Assembly (NCBI GenBank): GCA_007131625.1
Contig: SLQC01000350.1
Span: forward strand, 1 to 8,104
Source: Balneolales bacterium
Lineage (GTDB): Bacteria; Bacteroidota; Rhodothermia; Balneolales; Natronogracilivirgulaceae
DNA length: 8,104 nt
Direction of reading: 5' to 3'
The position numbers were made by a program, and so were the translations under genes. This document shows positions 1-5,220 of this stretch, in pieces. Position 1 is the first letter of the stretch; each line of letters begins with the position of its first letter. The notes under the pieces were generated by a model that ran no database searches, was not told where the DNA came from, and saw only the letters and a program-made list of their open reading frames with translations.

Positions 1-120
1 ATAGCCCTGCGTTTTGGTATCCTCGAGCAGGTGATCGTACAAAATCTTGAGTTTTTCCAATCCCTGACGTGTCCAGCCCTCTATGGTCGAACGGGCGATG
101 GAAACACCCTGGCGCTTGAA
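1..120 (-). pseudogene. IS66-type transposase (TnpC) fragment, runs off left edge
   Basis: Read on the minus strand from 120 to 1, one open frame gives 40 residues starting FKRQGVSIARSTIEGW and ending LLEDTKTQGY. The pattern FKRQG(V)xIxRSTIxxW followed by a helix and DTKTQGY is what I recognise from the middle of IS66-family TnpC (normally about 500 aa), just before its DDE catalytic core. The frame stays open to the window edge, so the 3' part may continue to the left. The 5' part is missing: upstream of 120 the sequence becomes IS982-type on the other strand and the IS66 frame soon meets a stop. It is therefore a truncated, presumably non-functional gene. Family assignment is from memory of the motif, not from a search. 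Confidence 0.7.
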
Positions 121-387
121 GGTATCCATTTGATCACGCAAATCCGCAACAATATGAAAAACAGCCTGATGGAGCTCAAAGATAAAATCCTGCTACATAA
201 ACGCTCCATCATTGAAACCATAAATGATGAACTCAAAAATATGTGCCAAATTGAACACTCAAGGCACCGGTCATTTAGCAACTTCGTGTCCAATCTGCTT
301 GCAGGGCTGGCTGCCTATTCCTTCTTCCCCAAAAAACCGGCCATCAAATATGATCCCGTTTATTCTAACCAAATTGCTATTTTTTAG
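121..387 (+). pseudogene. IS982-type transposase, C-terminal fragment
   Basis: The plus-strand frame from about 121 to the TAG at 385-387 encodes 88 residues beginning GIHLITQIRNNMKNSLM, then KRSIIETINDELKNMCQIEH, SRHRSFSNFVSNLLAGLAAY and SFFPKKPA. IETxNDELKNxCQIEHxRHRS and NLLAGLxAYSFFPKKP are hallmarks of the C-terminal end of IS982-family DDE transposases (about 290 aa when whole); the Glu of IIETINDE is probably the last catalytic acid. The N-terminal two thirds, with the two catalytic Asp residues, is absent. The in-frame ATG further left (31) lies in DNA that is IS66-type on the opposite strand, so it is not the native start. An end-of-element sequence presumably lies just after the stop (388-405), where an integrase fragment begins on the other strand. 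Confidence 0.8.
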
Positions 388-398
388 AATCGAACTCA

Positions 399-539
399 GG
401 TTAATAGCATCTTAAACAACGTCCGGATGGGTTCCTCCTGCTGGTCGATGGCCTCCTAAACTTTTTTAATCTCTGCATCATTCAGTACCCGGTTTCGGCT
501 TACCTCACTGCCTTTTTTCTTGAGGTTGTTGACAAGTCC
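399..539 (-). pseudogene. Tyrosine recombinase (P4-type integrase) fragment with internal stop
   Basis: Read on the minus strand from 539, the frame gives GLVNNLKKKGSEVSRNRVL, NDAEIKKV, a TAG stop (456-458), then EAIDQQEEPIRTLFKMLL, and stops at 396-398. SRxRVLxDxEIKxVWxAI followed by PxxxLFKxLLLTGQR is the start of the catalytic domain of P4-type phage or island integrases. The TAG sits exactly where a Trp is usual, consistent with a single G-to-A change. The similarity ends at MLL, just before the expected LTGQR with its catalytic Arg, where sequence next to the IS982 stop begins. The fragment is thus both truncated and interrupted, and is a dead gene. It suggests that an integrative element once sat here. 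Confidence 0.6.
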
Positions 540-590
540 GGCGTAAACTGACCTCCATTCCGGAGCAAAGTGCCCCCGGGGTCAGTATCT
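533..590. repeat. Repeat pair resembling an IS21-type element end
   Basis: Two related motifs lie 22 bp apart on the plus strand: TCCGGCGTAAACTGACC at 537-553 and TCCGGAGCAAAGTGCCC at 559-575, matching at most positions. Short repeats of the form TCCGGxxxAAACTGxC at about 20-bp spacing are, as I recall, found at the ends of Bacteroidota IS21-type elements. A perfect 7-bp inverted pair is also present (ACTGACC at 547-553 and GGTCAGT at 580-586). No istA or istB coding sequence is visible, so at most this is an end remnant. The repeats are seen directly; the IS21 link is inference. Confidence 0.35.
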
Positions 591-716
591 GCTGAAATAA
601 TAGATGAGAAAAGCTTTGTAAAACCGTGTCTTAATTCCACATAGGTACGATTGAGAGATATAGATGACTGACATAATTAAAAAGAATGAAAAGATCAGAT
701 GAATACAGGAATGGGG
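591..716. other. Spacer without recognisable feature
   Basis: This AT-rich stretch lies between the mobile-element remnants and the stop of the rhamnogalacturonan-lyase-like gene, and would be that gene's 3' untranslated region on the minus strand. I see no coding frame or RNA gene. I also see no clear hairpin plus T-run terminator; only a 5-bp GAATG/CATTC stem overlapping the stop codon is visible, which is too weak to call. Confidence 0.5.
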
Positions 717-3209
717 TCATTCATGGTCAACCGCACGCCCGAAGTATCCGATGATCAACGGAGCGTTCCGCGCCCTAATGCCGATCGGAAACGACGCCGG
801 ATTCTGGCCGATGATGTTCTCTAAGGTTTCATAATCCCACCCGGATGCCGGCGGAATAGCTTTCGGCCGTTGTTCTTCGAGATAATTGCGCAGACGCTGT
901 GCGATTCCGGTGCCGAGTTCGTCTTCCGAGTAGCCGTTCGCCAACAGGTAGGCCGGAACCGCATAGGATGCCCACATCGACCTGTACAACAGATCCTGCG
1001 CCACAATACTTTCATGCATTGCTTCCAGATATTGAAGGTCGCCGGTAGCTTCAAAGAATTGAAGCAACACGGGGTAACAGTCGAGTTCGCGTCTGAAATT
1101 GTCGAAGTACAATGCCGCAGCCCCTTCTACGGGCAAGTCATCTCCGCGAGCTTCCCATATACGGATCGTTTCGGCAAGAAGCTTCTCCGCCACTTGTTTC
1201 GACTTTGGGTCGTGAGTCTGGGCGTAGTGATTGATCCAGGCGGAGGCAGCGAAGATGCTACTCCTTTCACCTTCGTTCAGTGAGTAATCACGGATGGTGT
1301 TCAAGGCATCACTGATGCGGTTGTGCCCGGTCAGCCACCAGGCGAGGTACAAACCCCGGCTCGGTGTATATTGCATCTGAATACTCCCGCTCCAGTGATC
1401 TTTATTGCGACGATGCATCCCACCAGTCCGTGGTAAAGGTGTACCCCGGAAGCGAGGCTGGCGTACATCCACATCCGCCACGTGCAGCGCATATCGTTTT
1501 GCCCCCATCAGCACATCCCGATCCTCGAGAAACAATCCGCTTTGGAACATTCCCGCATATGGCTCACCGGAACCGTTACGCCATCCATAGCGGCCGTAGG
1601 AGACCCACCGACCGGTATAAAACCCTCGCTCATGTCTATCGGTTGTTGCGAAGTTCGTACGTATATCACCGAAATTCAGCAGTCCGGTCCATCTCCATCG
1701 CATCTGCGAGGCAAGGATGAAATGCAGCTGCGCCTGAACCGATTTTACAAGGTGCTGGTTGTTTTCAAACGCTCCGTCTTTCCATGGACCCAGTGCGCCG
1801 GTATCCACGTACTTCTGCCGCGGAGCGAACCAGAGGTATGCTCGCGATTTTTCGCTCTTCACGGCCGCTTCAATGTTGTCCTTGTTCCCGCTATGCACGA
1901 TACTAAATTCGGTGGTGAACGATATTCCCTCGGCAGTGACATGGTCGTCGAAATCATAATCCCTCAAGCCAAATTCACCCGGGGTGGTGGATCGTCGCAG
2001 ATCCACCACACTACCGGCGTTTCCGTTCCACGTGGCAATCTGGATCTCATTTTCATGAACCTGAATCTCGCCCGGTCCCTTGAGCGTCATGTCGGGCAGA
2101 GCGAGACCCCACCAACCGTTGCCGGTTCGCAGCAGCCACCCTTCACCAGCATTCGACGGTCCGGCGGCTTCGTGAATCATTCGTCCGTCATGATCAATTG
2201 TCATTTGAGCATTCGGCCTGGTCGTCATGCTTAAAACTTCAGAGGCTGCAATGTTTCTGCTCAAACCGAGATCCGGAATCTGCACCAGCGCGGCATTGTC
2301 TTCCATCTGTAGTGTGATTCGGGCATCGTCCAGTCCGTATACCTCAGGATCCATGAATATCTGCCATGTCATCTGAAAACGCAGCAAGGGTGTGTTTTTG
2401 AATACATGGACGCGCAGCTGCCATTCCAGCTCTGAAGAGGGAGCACCTGGTCCCCCGTCGCCGCGTAAACGGTAAATATCGTAAAGCGGTGTTTTATGCT
2501 CTTTAATAATCTCATGCACTCGTGGTTGAAGCTCGATATGCTGCGCTTCAACCGCGACATCTTGGCGGGCTTGTGCCCAATGATATTGGCCTATCGAATC
2601 CCAGTACTCCGGATCGTTGGTATCCGGAATCGACTTCTCTTCGGTCAACGGCAGAATCCGGGCATGAATATCCAGCGTAAAAATCGGGATGTCGGGATGT
2701 TCAATCATGATGCTGCTCCCTTGTATAAACGAGACAGAACCGGATTCCTCACTTAAAGCATCTTTATCGCCTGATGTACCGGATTCGTCTGCAGTCGCGT
2801 GTAACAAAACCCTTTTATCAGGCTTATGATCGAAAGGCCATAGCCCCCGCACCCATAACAGTCGAACACTTCCGTCCGGCCAATAGTTGACAGGTTTAAG
2901 ATAACCATCAACCGCCTCTCCATTGATATAGAGACGATCATGAGCCCCCGTCCAGTATAGATCCCCTTCAGCCAGGGGAACCGTTTGATGAAAAGGCAAA
3001 TTTATTGACCCGTGCCCAGCAGCTTTCAGGAACTCGATTGGAGGATTCAAAGACAACACCAGATGATCTTCTGAATCGGATTGTACCGGCTCTGCAGCAG
3101 CTCTGATCAACCCAGATAATCCAATCATGATAACAGCGAATGAAAGGCAAACGATTTTGGAGCACTTGTGAACGGATACTGTATTTCGTGGTAATATTAT
3201 ATCTTCCAT
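717..3209 (-). CDS. Exo-rhamnogalacturonan lyase-like protein (PcRGLX/YetA, PL26-like)
   Basis: This gene encodes 830 aa with a secretion signal: a long n-region (residues 1-18), a hydrophobic core (about 19-35) and a likely cleavage after AAA near 39. Residues about 50-180 look like the RIFT-barrel domain of PcRGLX/YetA proteins, with the hallmark YWPDGSVRLLWV at 109-120. A beta-rich central part follows (about 210-440) and then a helical, alpha/alpha-barrel-like part (about 490-800) containing YGRYGWRNGSGEPY (537-550), GGMHRRNKDHWSG (597-609) and TPSRGLYLAWWLTGH (615-629). Family members of similar size are exo-lyases that release an unsaturated disaccharide from rhamnogalacturonan I. The His and Arg residues of the HRRNKDHW segment are candidates for the active site, but I cannot assign them. 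The ATG has no visible Shine-Dalgarno sequence. The gene is the last of the minus-strand cluster, 246 bp after the PL2-like gene. Other uncharacterised RIFT-barrel families are the main alternative. Confidence 0.7.
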   Translation of the reverse strand: MEDIILPRNTVSVHKCSKIVCLSFAVIMIGLSGLIRAAAEPVQSDSEDHLVLSLNPPIEFLKAAGHGSINLPFHQTVPLAEGDLYWTGAHDRLYINGEAVDGYLKPVNYWPDGSVRLLWVRGLWPFDHKPDKRVLLHATADESGTSGDKDALSEESGSVSFIQGSSIMIEHPDIPIFTLDIHARILPLTEEKSIPDTNDPEYWDSIGQYHWAQARQDVAVEAQHIELQPRVHEIIKEHKTPLYDIYRLRGDGGPGAPSSELEWQLRVHVFKNTPLLRFQMTWQIFMDPEVYGLDDARITLQMEDNAALVQIPDLGLSRNIAASEVLSMTTRPNAQMTIDHDGRMIHEAAGPSNAGEGWLLRTGNGWWGLALPDMTLKGPGEIQVHENEIQIATWNGNAGSVVDLRRSTTPGEFGLRDYDFDDHVTAEGISFTTEFSIVHSGNKDNIEAAVKSEKSRAYLWFAPRQKYVDTGALGPWKDGAFENNQHLVKSVQAQLHFILASQMRWRWTGLLNFGDIRTNFATTDRHERGFYTGRWVSYGRYGWRNGSGEPYAGMFQSGLFLEDRDVLMGAKRYALHVADVDVRQPRFRGTPLPRTGGMHRRNKDHWSGSIQMQYTPSRGLYLAWWLTGHNRISDALNTIRDYSLNEGERSSIFAASAWINHYAQTHDPKSKQVAEKLLAETIRIWEARGDDLPVEGAAALYFDNFRRELDCYPVLLQFFEATGDLQYLEAMHESIVAQDLLYRSMWASYAVPAYLLANGYSEDELGTGIAQRLRNYLEEQRPKAIPPASGWDYETLENIIGQNPASFPIGIRARNAPLIIGYFGRAVDHE

Positions 3210-3275
3210 GGGGTTTATTCATTATTAGTTGAACTTTTTTTTAAGTAAAAGAGGTTCATCGCTGGTGAGTTTCCT

Positions 3276-3306
3276 TAAAACAGGTTCTATTAATTATTCT
3301 GTCTTA
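3276..3306. repeat. Imperfect inverted repeat in the leader of the PL26-like gene
   Basis: TAAAACAG (3276-3283) and CTGTCTTA (3299-3306) form an 8-bp stem with one G-T pair around a 15-nt AT-rich loop, about 70-100 bp before the start of the 830-aa gene. It could be a regulator site or an RNA hairpin; nothing else in the sequence supports a specific role. No convincing promoter (neither a sigma-70 type pair nor the Bacteroidota TAnnTTTG element) was found in the 246-bp gap. Confidence 0.25.
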
Positions 3307-3386
3307 GCAATAACAACAATCCATCAAACCGAAAAATCAAAATCGTAACTTATTGGTGCACATATTATTTTGAACACAAAACACAT

Positions 3387-3404
3387 GTTGGGTTAAAACC
3401 CGAC
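3387..3404. repeat. Short hairpin after the PL2-like gene
   Basis: GTTGGGTTAAAACCCGAC is an almost perfect dyad lying about 50 bp past the stop of the 550-aa lipoprotein gene. On the minus strand it is followed within a few bases by T-rich sequence (TTTTGTGTTC) but not a clean T-run. It may be a weak terminator or attenuator between the PL2-like and PL26-like genes; the stem is short, so the call is tentative. Confidence 0.25.
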
Positions 3405-3455
3405 GATCTATGAGGAAAAGTTAGTGAAAGAACTTGTGAGACATTCGAGTAAATA

Positions 3456-3917
3456 CTAACGGGTCTGCGACCACATCGAACGAAAGCGACCGTCTGTTGT
3501 CCGGCCCGTATTGTAACGGGGAACCAGTTCTGGCTTACCCTGAAGGGTTGCCTCAAGGGTAAGTAATGCCAGAGGTTCCAGCGTATCAAATCGAGCGTTC
3601 ACATGAGATGATGTGAGAAGGAAGAATCCGTCATGAAATCGGAATGAGACGATATTATCACCAATCTGCTCAGCTAAAGCAAGATAATCCTGATCGGGCA
3701 CAGCCTGATTCAATTCCAGTAATGCCAGCAATACAACGGGATCGGAATTTTCGGTCTCCCAATTGATATTTACATCGATACCCGGTCTCCGCCCAAGATC
3801 ACCCAGACCCTGATGCCTGGCCATCGCTCGAGCTGTATTCCAAAGCATCTGATCCTCTGTAAGACGGTAACCCAAAACATACGAGTAGAAAAGCAATCGG
3901 TCTGCCGTACCGGCCTC
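3456..3917 (-). repeat. 3' part of the PL2-like gene, direct repeat of 7643-8104
   Basis: These 462 bases align without a single gap to 7643-8104 (offset 4187 bp), with 43 differences by my hand count (about 91% identity). The differences are uneven: about 42 fall in 3456-3777 and only one (3828 versus 8015) in 3778-3917. The repeat is in direct orientation and continues off the right edge of the window. Confidence 0.9.
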
Positions 3918-5108
3918 AAATCTTCTTCCCTCCGGTCCATAATAGCCGAAACGCCTCAGTTCAAAACCGGTCAGATCGGTTCCGTCAGCCAGCAACGGCC
4001 GCACAAGATTCGTTTGCGGATCATATCCATAGCTCGCAAAGGCATGTAGCCCCGATCGCCCCCACTCCACCAATCTTTCACCTGTGGTGCCACCAAAGTT
4101 TTCTCCTAACTGCAGCAGTGTAGCCATATTGTAACCATAGATTGCAACAGGACTTCTGATCACATTTCCCTCCAGCGCGATCTCCCCAAACTCCGGTCCT
4201 AACTGACGCTGGGCCCGATCACCATAGGTAGAGTACGTGTACCGGGGATGATTCGGGTCATCAGGAGGCTCTTGCCGTTTTTCCGGCTGACTGAATTGAT
4301 AGACACCCAGTCCGGTTTCCGGATGACGGGCATTTACATATTGTTCGGCCAAACGTAAAGACCACTTAAGCGGTTCCTGTTGACCGGACAAAAAGTGGAG
4401 CATTGCAGCCGAATAGATCAGATCTGTGCCGGTGGGAATAAAAGACAGCCATCTACCCTCAAAGAAGGGCTCTGCCCCCACAAATTCCTGATCCCACACC
4501 GGCCCGTCCAACTCACTGGTAAAGGGATTCATGCGATTTATGTCCAGCACACTCCAATCCCCGACATGTGTATCCCAGATAGCTTTCACCAGCTGCTCCG
4601 TAACCTGAGGATTCACCTCCCACAGGAATGAGTAGAAGGGCAAAAAGTTCACAAGGCGATGATTGCCACTGCCGGCATAGCCTCGTTCATGCGTTCTCAA
4701 ATCTACAAATCGGGTGTCCGCCCAATAGAACAATCCACTCCCGCTACGGTGATGCTCTATCATATACTCCGTAGCCTCAACCGCAGCATCCCGGTAACGG
4801 CTATCTCCCGTCATATTGCTGAGTCCCACCAGTGTGCGGAACAAATTCTGCTGGTTTGCCAGATTCGAGAGCATCCATTCGGTACTATCTCTCGGATTCA
4901 CCCACATAGCTGCTGCTTTAGTATCAACATTGATGCCATCAGCGAACAAAGGGGTATGTCTGTCACCATACACATCCCGGCCGTGAGTGAGAACGTTGTC
5001 AGCAAAATCTGCAACAGTATCAAGCCGGGTCAGCTCACTACTTTCGTTTTCTGCTGTTGAGCACGACAGCAACAATGTGACAATCACCACTGAAATAAGA
5101 CGTTTCAT
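3456..5108 (-). CDS. PL2-like pectate lyase lipoprotein, full copy
   Basis: This gene encodes 550 aa, close to the usual PL2 length. The start MKRLISVVIVTLLLSC is a lipoprotein signal with Cys16 as the lipidated residue, so the protein is probably membrane-anchored and facing the periplasm or the cell surface. Residues about 27-110 carry the parts I associate with family PL2 (periplasmic pectate lyase, alpha/alpha barrel): TPLFADGINVDT (52-63) and SNLANQQNLFRTLVGLS (81-97). GLFYWADTRFVDL (125-137), NHRLVNFLPFYSFLWEVNP (149-167) and LDINRM (188-193) follow. Arg192 lines up with the PL2 catalytic base, but the recalled metal-ligand positions read Thr132, Arg151 and Met193, so metal use may differ. 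The substrate is inferred to be galacturonan or oligogalacturonides. The gene lies 112 bp after the esterase gene, with a strong Shine-Dalgarno sequence, and it has a second, partial copy at 7643-8104. A related uncharacterised lyase or hydrolase family is possible. Confidence 0.65.
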   Translation of the reverse strand: MKRLISVVIVTLLLSCSTAENESSELTRLDTVADFADNVLTHGRDVYGDRHTPLFADGINVDTKAAAMWVNPRDSTEWMLSNLANQQNLFRTLVGLSNMTGDSRYRDAAVEATEYMIEHHRSGSGLFYWADTRFVDLRTHERGYAGSGNHRLVNFLPFYSFLWEVNPQVTEQLVKAIWDTHVGDWSVLDINRMNPFTSELDGPVWDQEFVGAEPFFEGRWLSFIPTGTDLIYSAAMLHFLSGQQEPLKWSLRLAEQYVNARHPETGLGVYQFSQPEKRQEPPDDPNHPRYTYSTYGDRAQRQLGPEFGEIALEGNVIRSPVAIYGYNMATLLQLGENFGGTTGERLVEWGRSGLHAFASYGYDPQTNLVRPLLADGTDLTGFELRRFGYYGPEGRRFEAGTADRLLFYSYVLGYRLTEDQMLWNTARAMARHQGLGDLGRRPGIDVNINWETENSDPVVLLALLELNQAVPDQDYLALAEQIGDNIVSFRFHDGFFLLTSSHVNARFDTLEPLALLTLEATLQGKPELVPRYNTGRTTDGRFRSMWSQTR

Positions 5109-5114
5109 TTTATA

Positions 5115-5121
5115 ACCTCCT
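5115..5121 (-). promoter_or_regulatory. Strong Shine-Dalgarno sequence of the PL2-like gene
   Basis: On the minus strand AGGAGGT is followed by TATAAA and then the ATG at 5108-5106, an ideal spacing. It fixes the start of the lipoprotein gene. The esterase and PL26-like genes have no comparable site, so translation of the PL2-like gene is probably the strongest of the three. Confidence 0.8.
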
Positions 5122-5172
5122 AACCATTTGTTTATTTTTTGTGAGCAGCCGATTCAAGTGTGCTACCGTTTT

Positions 5173-5197
5173 GCGGATCTGTTTGCGGTGGATCCGC
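5173..5197. repeat. Perfect 7-bp inverted repeat between the esterase and PL2-like genes
   Basis: GCGGATC (5173-5179) and GATCCGC (5191-5197) form a perfect stem with an 11-nt loop, 23 nt past the esterase stop and about 65 nt before the PL2-like start. There is no T-run after it on the minus strand, so it is not a standard intrinsic terminator. It may stabilise or process a shared transcript, or mark a regulator site. Confidence 0.4.
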
Positions 5198-5220
5198 TTT
5201 CTCGTTTGCTGTGCAATCGG

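Noticed and set aside
31..120. N-terminal 30 codons of the plus-strand frame that ends at 387
   Set aside because: This part is antisense to the IS66-type fragment and does not look like IS982 transposase; the open frame only happens to continue across the junction.
1482..2234. Plus-strand 250-codon open frame opposite the PL26-like gene
   Set aside because: A shadow of the minus-strand coding frame; no family-like motif and no ribosome site.
2968..3222. Minus-strand 84-codon frame overlapping the start of the PL26-like gene
   Set aside because: Its ATG is just upstream of the chosen start, but the product has no signal peptide or known motif and overlaps the coding frame fully.
5109..5160. 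Sigma-70 promoter before the PL2-like gene (TTGAAT, 17-bp gap, TAAACA)
   Set aside because: The -35-like box and spacing fit but the -10 box matches only half of the consensus; not enough to call.
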